A stretch of DNA of 24,121 bases from contig JAGXHO010000009.1 of the NCBI GenBank assembly GCA_024636105.1, forward strand, positions 1-24,121, read 5' to 3'. The DNA comes from Trueperaceae bacterium. GTDB lineage: Bacteria > Deinococcota > Deinococci > Deinococcales > Trueperaceae. Both the position numbers and the translations under genes were made by a program. How positions within the stretch are numbered: position 1 is the stretch's first letter; every line of letters begins with the position of its first letter. The notes under the pieces are model-generated. The model saw only the letters and a program-made list of their open reading frames with translations. It was not told where the DNA came from and ran no database searches. Shown here in pieces: positions 1 through 7,054 of the stretch.

Positions 1-80
1 ACGACGACCGAGGCGTACCAACTCGCCACGATCACCGTCGCAACGGCGCTCACCCATGTGACCTTCTCTTGGAACGACAT
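1..80 (-). CDS. N-terminal part of a small membrane protein (runs off the window)
   Basis: Only the first 26 codons are present, beginning at the ATG read from position 80 down. The residues start MSFQEKVTWVSAVATVIVAS and continue into WYASVV, which is a short amphipathic start followed by a hydrophobic segment from about residue 9, so this is probably an inner-membrane protein. The start is well supported by a GAGGAGG ribosome site (positions 86-92) five bases upstream and by a near-consensus promoter at 117-145. Similar starts occur in small membrane proteins that often sit beside a PadR- or XRE-type regulator, but that is from memory and the family cannot be fixed from 26 residues. The partner gene, if any, lies outside the window. 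Confidence 0.72.
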   Translation of the reverse strand, partial: MSFQEKVTWVSAVATVIVASWYASVV

Positions 81-105
81 TCTGGCCTCCTCATGTCCAA
101 CATCC

Positions 106-145
106 TTGACACATGGAGTGTAAAGCGTCGACGACACTGTGTCAA
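106..145 (-). promoter_or_regulatory. Promoter with two overlapping palindromic operators
   Basis: Read on the minus strand, a perfect -35 box TTGACA (positions 145-140) is followed after 17 bases by TACACT (122-117), placing transcription start about 28 bases before the gene start at 80. The -35 box overlaps the perfect palindrome GACACTGTGTC (133-143). The -10 box lies inside a second dyad, TTGACACATGGAGTGTAAA (106-124), with six of seven arm positions matching. Both share ACAC/GTGT half-sites, so one dimeric repressor could cover both promoter elements. Confidence 0.65.
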
Positions 146-261
146 GTATCTTAAACATCCTCGTCGGCCGGGTTCCGACCCGACCGCGCTGGTGGGTCGC
201 GGCCGCGCTGGTCCTGATCGGCTTCGTCGGCGTGTTGGGCCGCACGCTCACCTTCGCGTGA
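139..261 (+). CDS. Possible 40-residue single-pass membrane peptide
   Basis: An open frame bounded by a TAA at 121 and a TGA at 259-261 contains a GTG at 139. Its product would be about 40 residues, with a basic, proline-containing stretch (VPTRPRWW) followed by the hydrophobic run VAAALVLIGFVGVLG and a short tail RTLTFA. A membrane helix preceded by positive charge is what a real small membrane protein looks like, and it is not the Arg/Pro-rich composition of antisense shadows nearby. Against it, no good ribosome site precedes the GTG, and the start would lie inside the operators of the divergent promoter. It may be a remnant or chance. Confidence 0.25.
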   Translation: MSSILNILVGRVPTRPRWWVAAALVLIGFVGVLGRTLTFA

Positions 262-490
262 GTTGTGGGCCGGTACCTGCCCCGCTGTGACCGATACGGC
301 CCACCGACGCCGCTCCTGCTGCACCATGGACGAAGCCGCAACGTGAGTGCTTCGCGCCACCGAGATCCGTGTGCGCGCCACGGCCGCTCTGACCTCGTGT
401 CGCGGCTCGGCTCAGCAGGGTCCCATTCCGTACCAACCAATCGAGACCCCGTCAATCCGTACGTTGCCGGAACGGAAAGAGGTGAACGAC

Positions 491-691
491 GTGAACGCAG
501 ACATTTTCCAAGGTATGTGGAAGCAAGTGCGCGGTCGCGCCAAGCAGGTGTGGGGAGACCTCACCGACGACGAGCTCGCCAAGGTCGACGGTAGCTACGA
601 CCGCTTCGTCGGCGTCCTGCAAGAGAAGTACGGCTACACCAAGGAAGAAGCGCAACAGAAGATCGACTCGGAGTTCGGCAGCAGCGCCTGA
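491..691 (+). CDS. CsbD-family stress-response protein
   Basis: This 66-residue protein has the CsbD signature: MNADIFQGMWKQVRGRAKQV at the start, then WGDLTDDEL and an acidic/basic helical tail, with no cysteine and no membrane segment. CsbD proteins are small, abundant cytoplasmic proteins induced by general stress in many bacteria, and their molecular role is unknown. The GTG at 491 is chosen because AGAGGTG (478-484) sits at proper distance. The upstream in-frame GTG at 482 lacks such a site and would add only three residues. The next gene, a small membrane protein, belongs to another family typical of stress regulons, so the two may be co-regulated. The 138-base gap between them shows no clear signal. 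Confidence 0.85.
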   Translation: MNADIFQGMWKQVRGRAKQVWGDLTDDELAKVDGSYDRFVGVLQEKYGYTKEEAQQKIDSEFGSSA

Positions 692-830
692 AGCGCACCG
701 AACGAACGGTCCGCACCCACCGCGAACCGGCCGCCCGAACCTTCGAGGCACGTGCGCGCCCCGTACCACCGCGCTCGCGGCAGCGTGGCGCCCGCGCCTC
801 ACTCATGAGCACCACGAAGGAGAACTCGAC

Positions 831-980
831 ATGCTTCAAACCATCGCCATCATCCTGCTCGTCCTCTGGCTCCTGGGCGTCGTGACCGGCAACATCTTCG
901 GCGGCTTCATCTACGCGCTGCTCGTCATCGGCGTCGTGCTGTTCCTGGTCCGCTTCCTGGGCGGTCGCAAGACGGTCTAG
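831..980 (+). CDS. Small membrane protein of the lmo0937 type
   Basis: The 49-residue product starts MLQTIAIILLVLWLLGVVTG and continues with a second hydrophobic segment (about residues 26-42) and a basic end, FLGGRKTV. Two short membrane helices with a Gly-rich turn and a positively charged tail match the small lmo0937/DUF-type membrane proteins seen across many phyla, often next to CsbD or other stress genes. Their function is not established. The AAGGAG site (816-821) nine bases before the ATG supports the start. The gene is followed by a perfect 36-nt palindrome at 1018-1053 that probably ends the transcript. Confidence 0.8.
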   Translation: MLQTIAIILLVLWLLGVVTGNIFGGFIYALLVIGVVLFLVRFLGGRKTV

Positions 981-1017
981 GCTCGACCCGACGAGCCCCA
1001 CGAACATCGCTCGCCCT

Positions 1018-1053
1018 AGCCGGCACGCGGTCGCATGCGACCGCGTGCCGGCT
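1018..1053. terminator. Perfect 36-nt palindrome between convergent genes
   Basis: Positions 1018-1053 form an uninterrupted perfect palindrome centred on GCATGC (1033-1038), able to make a hairpin of about 16 GC-rich pairs with a four-base loop. It lies between the plus-strand membrane protein ending at 980 and the minus-strand hydrolase ending at 1125, where a bidirectional terminator is expected. There is no T-tract on either side, so it is not a classical intrinsic terminator. It may act as a strong hairpin or a protein-bound site. Confidence 0.6.
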
Positions 1054-1124
1054 TCAATCGCCTCGCTGCACTGACCCAGGAGGCGTCGCCGATCGCGATC
1101 ACCGGCGTTCCGTCCTGAGCCGCG

Positions 1125-2006
1125 TCATGCGTGCTGCGCGGTGAACCCCAAGAGCGTGTCGACGAACGCATCGGGCGCCTCGCGCATGACCCAGTGCCCG
1201 CAACGAGGCACGACGACGAGCCGAGAGCTCGGCAGGCGCTCGTGGGCGGCCTTCGCTTTGCGCCACGGCACCACCAAGTCGCGACGGCCGTGCAGGAGGA
1301 GCACGGGGGTCGCAACGCCGCCGAGCTTCTCCGCGTAGGACGTCGCGAGGCGGAACGGGCCCAGCTCGCCGCGCAGCCATGCGATGAAGCTGCGCTCCGC
1401 CTCGATTGCGCTGACCTGTCGGTGCACCTCTTCGACCAGGTCGTCGGTCACGAGGCGCCGGTCCGCGAACACCAAGCGGCCCAACACCAGGTGCGTCAGG
1501 GCCTTGCTGCGCCGCAGGCTCCACACGATGCCCCGTTGCAGCAGCGGCATCCGCATGGTCAGGAACGCGACGAGCGGGACCGGCATGCGCGCGTCGAGGC
1601 CGTAGGAGCCGATCATGCTGAGCGACGCCACCCGAGGGGCGTGCTTCAGAGCGTAGCCGAGCGCCACCGCACCCCCCATCGAGAAGCCGGCGACGTGCGC
1701 CCGCTCCACGCCGCGTGCCTCCAAGAAGGCGTCGAGCAGGTCGACGTAGTCGTCCATCGACAGCGACGGGAGCGGTACCTCGCTCTCCCCGTACCCGGGC
1801 CAGTCGAGCGCGATCACCCGGTGGCGCTCCGCGAGCGCGGGCATGCTCGCTCCGTAGCTGAGCGCCGCCGAATCGAAGGCCGTGCCGTGCAGCACGACGA
1901 GCGGCGGTCCGTCGCCCGCCTCGAGGTGGTGGCACCGCACGCCCCGCACGACGGTGTGGTGGCTCGCGACGATCGGCTCGGAGCGGTCCGCGCCCTCAGC
2001 GGGCAT
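1125..2006 (-). CDS. Alpha/beta hydrolase
   Basis: This 293-residue protein has a complete alpha/beta-hydrolase catalytic set: the oxyanion region LVVLHGTAFDS (residues 37-46), the nucleophile elbow GFSMGG with Ser109, the acid Asp243 in HGRRDLVVPW, and His271 in CGHWVMREAP. The segment around 140-215 is a helical lid. No signal peptide is visible, so it should act in the cytoplasm on an ester, amide or similar substrate, which the sequence does not reveal. The ATG at 2006 overlaps the end of the patatin-like gene by 11 bases, so the two are translated from one transcript. A pair of lipid/ester hydrolases could act in sequence on acyl lipids, but this is an inference. Confidence 0.9.
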   Translation of the reverse strand: MPAEGADRSEPIVASHHTVVRGVRCHHLEAGDGPPLVVLHGTAFDSAALSYGASMPALAERHRVIALDWPGYGESEVPLPSLSMDDYVDLLDAFLEARGVERAHVAGFSMGGAVALGYALKHAPRVASLSMIGSYGLDARMPVPLVAFLTMRMPLLQRGIVWSLRRSKALTHLVLGRLVFADRRLVTDDLVEEVHRQVSAIEAERSFIAWLRGELGPFRLATSYAEKLGGVATPVLLLHGRRDLVVPWRKAKAAHERLPSSRLVVVPRCGHWVMREAPDAFVDTLLGFTAQHA

Positions 2007-2865
2007 CGCCCGAACGGATCGCCTCGAAGCGGCCCGCGGCCGCCGCTTCCTTCACGCACGCGTACCCGCTGGCGTACGCGTCGTCGAGCCGGTCGAAGCT
2101 CTGCACGTCCAGGTCGTCCGGGAGCTCCGGCTTCAGCCAGACGTCGGGCGGGTGCGCGGCGATCAGGATGTCGAGCAAGCGCGCCTGGGTGATCGAGTAC
2201 GCACGCTTGAGGATGTCGGCCACGTTCGGACCGTCGTCCGCGAACATCGCCGTGACCTTCTGCACGAGGGTGTCGGGCGCTTTTGGCTCCAGGTCGAGCG
2301 GTCCGGTGTGCGGGGGGCGGACGTCGATGGCGACGATGGGTCGGCGCGTCATGGCCCGCGCCACGTCGATCGGGAAGTTGTTGAGGATGCCGCCGTCGAG
2401 CAGGTGCCGGCCCTCGAAGCGCACCGGCGCGAACAGGCCGGGGAAGGCGTTGCTCGCCACGACCGGATGCCGAAGCGGACCGCTCGAGTAGACCAGCAGC
2501 TCGCCGGTCTCGATGTCGACGGCGGGGACCGCGAGCGGCACCTTCAGCTCCTCGAAGGTCGCCGGTGCATGGCGCTCGAGGATGCGCTCGACGTCGTCGT
2601 GCTCGATGAGGCCGCCGGCGCCGCCGGGATCGAGGAAGTCCGAGAAGTCGATGCCCCGAACGATCGATTCGACGGCCTTGGCGGCGTTGCCCGCGGCGTA
2701 GAGCGCCCCGATGATCGCGGCCGAGGAGTTCGCCGCGATGGCGCAGGGGTGCAGCCCTTCCTCCTCGAGCGCGACCAGCGCGCCGATCTGCGCGAAGCAA
2801 CGCGCGCCGCCCCCGCTGAGCGCGAGGCCGACCTGGCAGGAGGTGGTGGATGGGTGCGTGCTCAT
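1996..2865 (-). CDS. Patatin-like phospholipase family protein with altered nucleophile elbow
   Basis: The 289-residue product has the patatin fold signatures: the oxyanion loop LALSGGGARCFAQIGAL (residues 14-30) and the catalytic-Asp motif LLDGGILNNFPI with Asp157. Patatins are Ser-Asp dyad lipid acyl hydrolases. The usual elbow GTSAGA is here AANSSAAIIGALYA (residues 44-57): the nucleophile Ser47 is kept, but both elbow glycines are alanine. That would strain the tight turn and could lower or change activity. It precedes and overlaps the alpha/beta hydrolase gene, forming a two-gene operon. The ATG at 2865 is preceded only by a weak GAGGCG site. The 129-base region upstream holds a hairpin ending the HIT gene transcript. 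Confidence 0.88.
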   Translation of the reverse strand: MSTHPSTTSCQVGLALSGGGARCFAQIGALVALEEEGLHPCAIAANSSAAIIGALYAAGNAAKAVESIVRGIDFSDFLDPGGAGGLIEHDDVERILERHAPATFEELKVPLAVPAVDIETGELLVYSSGPLRHPVVASNAFPGLFAPVRFEGRHLLDGGILNNFPIDVARAMTRRPIVAIDVRPPHTGPLDLEPKAPDTLVQKVTAMFADDGPNVADILKRAYSITQARLLDILIAAHPPDVWLKPELPDDLDVQSFDRLDDAYASGYACVKEAAAAGRFEAIRSGDAR

Positions 2866-2938
2866 CGGTCGCGGCGCCTCTCGGTCGAGCGTTCGTTCGC
2901 GGATGGGTGGGTGGTCCCCTGAAGGGTACGCGGTCCTA

Positions 2939-2972
2939 CGGCGCCTGTCGGTACCAGGTTCCGGTGGCGCCG
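2939..2972. terminator. GC-rich hairpin downstream of the HIT gene
   Basis: Arms CGGCGCC (2939-2945) and GGCGCCG (2966-2972) are perfect inverted repeats, with an inner CGG/CCG pair inside the 20-base loop. It lies 22 bases past the stop of the minus-strand HIT gene and before the patatin gene. There is no T-tract, so the terminator role is inferred from position. Confidence 0.4.
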
Positions 2973-2994
2973 AGCGTTCGTGGGACGGGGCCGC

Positions 2995-3375
2995 TCACCA
3001 GCGGTTCGCCTCCGACTTGAGCCAGGAGCGGATCCCCCGGCCCGCGAACGGCTGCTCCCGGAACCGGGGCAGCACGTGCAGGTGGGCGCGGAAGACCTCC
3101 TGGCCGCCCGTGGCGCCGCAGTTCCAACCGACGGTGTAGCCGTCGGGTGCAACGCGTTCGTCGATCCACCCCTTCACCTTCGCTAGCATCCGGAACGTCG
3201 CGGCCACCTCTGCCTCGGTCAGGTCGAAGACGGTCTCCGCGTGGCGCACCGGGACGATCATGCCGGAGTGCTTCAGGGCGCCCTGATACCGCTCGTCCTG
3301 CACGTACGCGACCAGGTCGTCGCGGAACACCGTCGTCGCGTCGAGCTCCGGGTTCGGGCAGAACGGGCAGTCCAC
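2995..3375 (-). CDS. HIT-family protein (RxHxH variant)
   Basis: The 126-residue product starts MDCPFCPNPELD and carries the HIT histidine region GGQEVFRAHLHVLPR (residues 90-104). HIT proteins are nucleotide hydrolases or transferases (Hint/Fhit-like) that use the central His of HxHxH to attack an alpha-phosphate. Here the first His is Arg96, while the catalytic-position His98 and His100 remain. The N-terminal Cys3/Cys6 pair resembles the zinc-binding pair of Hint-type proteins. The GTG at 3375 is chosen because GGAGG lies eight bases upstream. A longer frame continues upstream, but only through the neighbouring gene in a shifted frame with Arg/Gly-rich composition. It follows the DUF6157 gene by 47 bases and is probably co-transcribed. 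Confidence 0.85.
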   Translation of the reverse strand: MDCPFCPNPELDATTVFRDDLVAYVQDERYQGALKHSGMIVPVRHAETVFDLTEAEVAATFRMLAKVKGWIDERVAPDGYTVGWNCGATGGQEVFRAHLHVLPRFREQPFAGRGIRSWLKSEANRW

Positions 3376-3422
3376 GACATCGACCTCCAGAGCGTGCGCG
3401 GTGGGCAGACCGGCGGCGGTGC

Positions 3423-3833
3423 CTACGCCTTCCGCGACCGCCGCATCGCCCGCAAGTGCTTCAGGCCGTCGGCCGCCGCCAGCTCCGCGTACTGCGCCGA
3501 TCCCGCCGCGACGAGCGCCACCTTGCCGTCGGCGTCGAAGTGGAACCCCCACCCGTACGCCTTCGCCAGCGGCGACGACCGCAGGCACGGTTGCCCCTTC
3601 GAGAAGAACGCCGCCCGCGCGGCGTCGCTCTCGTCCGCCGGCACCCCGGCACGCGCCGCATGCACGCCGAAGACGACGTCGTCGGACGCGAAGCGGTAGG
3701 GCGCGTCGATCAACGCCTCGTACTGCATCCGCGCGATCGTCGGCGCCGCCTTCTCCGGCGGTGCGACCGCGACGTCGACCGGGCAGTCCTCGGCCACCTC
3801 GATGAAGGCGTTGGCGTAGTTGGTCGTGTGCAT
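3423..3833 (-). CDS. DUF6157-like conserved protein
   Basis: The 136-residue product starts MHTTNYANAFIEVAEDCPVD, a strongly conserved start I associate with the DUF6157 family, whose function is unknown. It contains Pro/Glu segments and the motifs FFSKGQPCLRSSPLAK (residues 77-91) and YGWGFHFDADGKVAL (93-107). It has no signal peptide, membrane helix or recognised catalytic motif. The frame is open further upstream, but the added residues are Arg/Pro-rich and lack conservation. The chosen ATG has GAGGAG eight bases before it. It lies just after the truncated kinase gene and before the HIT gene, so it is probably part of the M55-kinase-DUF6157-HIT minus-strand operon. Confidence 0.82.
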   Translation of the reverse strand: MHTTNYANAFIEVAEDCPVDVAVAPPEKAAPTIARMQYEALIDAPYRFASDDVVFGVHAARAGVPADESDAARAAFFSKGQPCLRSSPLAKAYGWGFHFDADGKVALVAAGSAQYAELAAADGLKHLRAMRRSRKA

Positions 3834-3844
3834 GGGCGCGCTCC

Positions 3845-4102
3845 TCACGGACCGCGGCGCGTTGGCGGCCTGCCGAAGGGTACCGGTCGGCGCCGATTCC
3901 GGGGGCGGGTCCGCGCACGGCGCCTCATGGCGAGGCATCCGCGCTTTCGATGCTCCTCCAGGAGGCGCAGGAGCGCATCGGTCCGCCCGTGCTGGTGCCC
4001 TTCGTCGTCCATGTCGATGCAAGCGAACCCTCGGGAACGCATCTCCTCGAGGACGGACGATTTGCCGACGCCCGACATGCCGGTGACGAGGACGTGGTTC
4101 AT
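3845..4102 (-). pseudogene. Truncated P-loop kinase (adenylate/shikimate-kinase-like)
   Basis: The first 55 residues look like the start of a small nucleotide-binding kinase: MNHVLVTGMSGVGKSSVLEE contains a Walker A loop (GMSGVGKSS, residues 8-16), followed by RGFACIDMDDEGHQ and ALLRLLEEHRKRG. Relatives I recall run to about 170-180 residues and continue with a second beta strand, a lid and a C-terminal part. Here the frame turns Arg/Pro-rich after residue 55 and stops at 85. None of the three frames downstream to 3834 restores the missing part, so the C-terminal two thirds has probably been deleted. The start lies 10 bases after the M55 gene and the frame stops 11 bases before the DUF6157 start. 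A short nucleotide-binding peptide could still be made. Confidence 0.6.
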
Positions 4103-4112
4103 CGCTCGGCCC

Positions 4113-4967
4113 CTACGGCGAGAACGTCACAGCGCTCGCCCTCATCAGCGCCCGGAACGTCGAGTTGAACGCCATCGCGTCGTGGGCGACGTACGCCACG
4201 GTCCGCTCGCCCGCGCGCTCGACCCCAGGGATGGTCAGGCACGCCTGCGCCCGCGCCTGGTGGTCGAAGTCGATCTCGACGGCGCAATCCGCCGGCAGCC
4301 GCCAGGGCTTCACCATGCCCGCCCGCCGGACCGCCTCCTCCGCGCCCTCGCGGATGAGCCCCTGCGCGCGCTTCGGGTGGAGGTGGATGGCGCTGAAGGT
4401 CGTGTACCCCTCCTTCACCACCACGCCCACCACCGCGTCACCGACCCAGTCGCGCACCTGCGCCACGGCCTTGTCGTCGCCGGCCACCAGGGTGATGGGG
4501 ACGCCGAAGTGGCCCGCGATCGCCGCGTTGATGCCGAACTCGCCGGTCGACCGCCCGTCCAGCCGGACGTCGTTCACGTAGCCGGTCCACGTGTGGGCGA
4601 GCGGGGCGTGCGGGGTGCCGGCTTTGGCGTGGTACCCGACGAAGAAGACCGCGCCGACGCCCGGCTCGTCGATCCCCTGCATCATGCCGAGCGCCTTGTC
4701 GGAGCCGGTGATGAAGCGGACGCTCTCGTGCAGGTCCTCGGCGACGAGGTTGCGCATGCCGTTGTGCGCTTCGTTGACGATGACCTCTTCGGCGCCGGCG
4801 GCGAGCGCCCCCTCGACCGCAGCGTTGACCTCGCGCGTCAACCGCGCCCGGGCGCGCTCGTACTCGACGGTGGAGCTGGGACCGCTCCCGTACTCGGGCG
4901 GCATGACCTGAACCCAGCTGGTGACGCCACAGACGCCTTCCATGTCGGCGGAGATCAGGACCTTCAT
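4113..4967 (-). CDS. M55-family D-aminopeptidase (DppA-like)
   Basis: This 284-residue protein begins MKVLISADMEGVCGVTSW, the hallmark of M55 zinc D-aminopeptidases such as DppA, which release D-amino acids from short peptides, including those of cell-wall origin. Candidate metal ligands are Asp8 and Glu10, His68 in NEAHNGMRN, His113 in GYHAKAG, and Glu143 in GEFGINA. The length is normal for the family and there is no signal peptide, so it should be cytoplasmic. A strong AGGAGG precedes the ATG. It lies 80 bases downstream of the diguanylate cyclase gene and heads the group M55, truncated kinase, DUF6157, HIT. No peptide transporter is nearby, unlike the Bacillus dpp operon, so its peptide source is unknown. 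Confidence 0.92.
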   Translation of the reverse strand: MKVLISADMEGVCGVTSWVQVMPPEYGSGPSSTVEYERARARLTREVNAAVEGALAAGAEEVIVNEAHNGMRNLVAEDLHESVRFITGSDKALGMMQGIDEPGVGAVFFVGYHAKAGTPHAPLAHTWTGYVNDVRLDGRSTGEFGINAAIAGHFGVPITLVAGDDKAVAQVRDWVGDAVVGVVVKEGYTTFSAIHLHPKRAQGLIREGAEEAVRRAGMVKPWRLPADCAVEIDFDHQARAQACLTIPGVERAGERTVAYVAHDAMAFNSTFRALMRASAVTFSP

Positions 4968-5047
4968 GCGCTCACCCCTCCTGTGGAAGATACCCCCTCC
5001 CGCGAACGCGGTCCGCGCGCTGCCGCGGAGCGGTTATGGATCGGAAG

Positions 5048-6754
5048 TCAGCCCTCGGCGCGGCCCTCGGACACGTCGTTCTTGCCACCGGCCTTCGCGC
5101 GGTACATCGCGGCGTCGGCCACCTTGAGCAGGCTGGCGGCGTCCGCGGCATCCCGCGGGTACACGCCCACGCCGATCGACGCGGTGAGCGACAAGCTGTG
5201 CCCGTCGATGTCGATCGACGGCGTGAGCGCTGCGAGCATCGTCGCCGCCAACGCTCGGGCATCCTCGTCGGCGGCGATCTCGGGCAGCAGCAGCACGAAC
5301 TCGTCGCCATGGAGCCGCGCCAACGTGTCGCTCGCCCGCAACGAGCGCCCGAGGCGGGCGGCGATCTCGACGAGCACTACATCGCCCGCAGCATGCCCGT
5401 GGACGTCGTTGATCCGCTTGAAGCCGTCGAGGTCGACGAAGAGCACGGCGAGCCGACGTCCGTGGCGCGCCGCCTCGGCGACCGCGAGTTCGAGGCGGTC
5501 CTCGAACAACACGCGGTTCGGCAGCCCCGTGAGGGCGTCGTGGTGGGCGTCGTGGTGGAGGGTCTCGAGGTTCCGATGCAACACGGCCTGCGCCTGCTGC
5601 CGTGCCGTCACGTCGGTGAAGAGCGCCGCGACCCGGCGCGCATGACCGTCCTCCACCGGGAAGGCGGAGAGTTCGTACCAGCGGTCCGTCGAAGCGGTCC
5701 GGTTGATCGTTCGGAGGGGCGTACCCGTGAGGGCGACCTTGCCGTAGGCCTCGAGCCACACGGTGTCGAGGTCGGGGTCGAGCTCCTTGAACGAGCGGCC
5801 CACCACGTCCGTGACCCGCGTCTGGCTCACGAACGCCGGGTTGGCCTCGACGATGCGGCAGTCGACGGGTCGCCCAGCGTCGTCGAACTCGACGTCCACG
5901 ACGCAGAACCCTTCTCCGATCCGCTCGAAGAGCGTTCGGTAGCGCGCCTCGGAGGCCGACAGCGCCCGTTGCGCCTCCACGTAGCGGGTGACGTCGGTGA
6001 AGTAGCACACGGTCGCTTGCGATCCGTCGGGCAGGCGAACGCGGTTGAGGCACCAGTCGACGAAGGACGGCGTGCCGTCGGGGCGCGTCGACGGGAACTC
6101 CTGGAACTCCTCCGACTCCCCCGTGCGCGCCACGCGCATGAACGCGTCCACGACGCGGTCCGTGTTCTCGTTCGGGGTCGCACGGAGGAGCGCGATGAAG
6201 TCGCGCCCGATCAGCGCGTCGACGTCGACGCTCGCGCCGCCGCGCGCGAAGGTGTTGACGTGCAGCAGCCGCGCGTCCGAGTCGACCAGGAACACCCCGA
6301 GCGGTGCGTGGTCGACGATCGTGCTCATCTCGCCGAGGCGCGCGCGCACCACTTCGTCGGTCTGGATGCGTTGGGTGACGTCGATGAGCTGAACGGCGAC
6401 GCGACCGACGTCGGCGTCCCCGACACGGAAGGCGTAGGCGTCGATCCGCCGGACGACGCCCTGCGTCTCGTCGTCGGCGATGAAACGCATCGGCTCGCCG
6501 CTGGCGATCACCCGATCGAACAGGTCGCGCACGGTCGCGTTGAACGCGGACACCACCTCGTCGCACCGCTTGCCGACGACGTCCGTCGTGCCGCTGACCT
6601 CGTCGAACGCCGGGTTCGCGTGGACGAACCGGTAGTCCGTCGTCCCGGGCTCGCGTTCGACGACGCAGAGCCCGTCCGGAAGGCCCGCGATCACCGCGAG
6701 CACGTCGCCGAGGTCGTCGGCTCGGCCACCTCGTTCGGCCTCGGTGGCCGTCAC
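5048..6754 (-). CDS. Diguanylate cyclase with three PAS domains (HGDEF variant)
   Basis: The 568-residue product has PAS-like domains at about residues 15-130, 140-262 and 268-390, each ending in an F/L-T-DVT-type PAC signature, followed by a GGDEF domain at about 402-560. The signature loop reads HGDEF (482-486), with the first Gly replaced by His. The other GGDEF landmarks (LTGLPNR, DLDGFKRIND, ASIGVGVYP) are intact. An RxxD inhibitory site (Arg473-Asp476) sits five residues before the loop, as in feedback-controlled cyclases. It has no membrane segment, so it is a cytoplasmic sensor making cyclic di-GMP if active. The GTG at 6754 is chosen because a tiny ORF with a strong ribosome site ends in a GTGA overlap with it. 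An ATG at 6895 would add 47 Gly/Arg-rich residues. Confidence 0.88.
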   Translation of the reverse strand: MTATEAERGGRADDLGDVLAVIAGLPDGLCVVEREPGTTDYRFVHANPAFDEVSGTTDVVGKRCDEVVSAFNATVRDLFDRVIASGEPMRFIADDETQGVVRRIDAYAFRVGDADVGRVAVQLIDVTQRIQTDEVVRARLGEMSTIVDHAPLGVFLVDSDARLLHVNTFARGGASVDVDALIGRDFIALLRATPNENTDRVVDAFMRVARTGESEEFQEFPSTRPDGTPSFVDWCLNRVRLPDGSQATVCYFTDVTRYVEAQRALSASEARYRTLFERIGEGFCVVDVEFDDAGRPVDCRIVEANPAFVSQTRVTDVVGRSFKELDPDLDTVWLEAYGKVALTGTPLRTINRTASTDRWYELSAFPVEDGHARRVAALFTDVTARQQAQAVLHRNLETLHHDAHHDALTGLPNRVLFEDRLELAVAEAARHGRRLAVLFVDLDGFKRINDVHGHAAGDVVLVEIAARLGRSLRASDTLARLHGDEFVLLLPEIAADEDARALAATMLAALTPSIDIDGHSLSLTASIGVGVYPRDAADAASLLKVADAAMYRAKAGGKNDVSEGRAEG

Positions 6755-6831
6755 GCCGCGTCCGCCGCGTCCAACCGTCCGTACCCTGCACCGCGCCGCG
6801 CCACGTCCGTCAGGTTCGAACCCTCGTTCAC
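6751..6831 (-). CDS. 26-codon leader ORF overlapping the diguanylate cyclase start
   Basis: A GTG at 6831, five bases after a strong GGGGAGG site (6837-6843), opens a 26-codon frame encoding MNEGSNLTDVARRGAGYGRL plus DAADAA. Its TGA overlaps the GTG of the cyclase gene by four bases (GTGA). The cyclase GTG itself has no good ribosome site, so translational coupling from this leader is a reasonable inference. The peptide resembles nothing I know and may matter only as a coupling device. If the cyclase really starts at 6895, this ORF is spurious. Confidence 0.4.
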   Translation of the reverse strand: MNEGSNLTDVARRGAGYGRLDAADAA

Positions 6832-7054
6832 GCCAACCTCCCCGGTCGCTGCGAAGTAGGTCGATCGCCTTCACATCCGTTCCGATATCGGGCATCAGGC
6901 TACAGTCCCCGGGCATGTGCGTACGTGAGCGGGTGTCGGTGCCCGGCGAGGGCGCCCGCGAGGTGCGTGCGCGATGAGGCAGAACGCGTGACCAACACGG
7001 GTGATCGGATCGACGCGGCGTGCTGGACTCGTCTTCCACCCAAAGAGGTGTCGC

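Noticed and set aside
2995..3918. 307-codon extension of the HIT gene
   Set aside because: The added N-terminal part is the DUF6157 gene read in the wrong frame. A GTG with GGAGG at 3375 is the better start.
3147..5645. 832-codon open frame on the plus strand
   Set aside because: Arg/Pro/His-rich shadow of the minus-strand HIT, DUF6157, M55 and cyclase genes. No domain motif and no ribosome site.
5036..6859. 607-codon open frame on the plus strand
   Set aside because: Antisense to the diguanylate cyclase, whose PAS and GGDEF motifs are clear. A GC-rich third-position effect.
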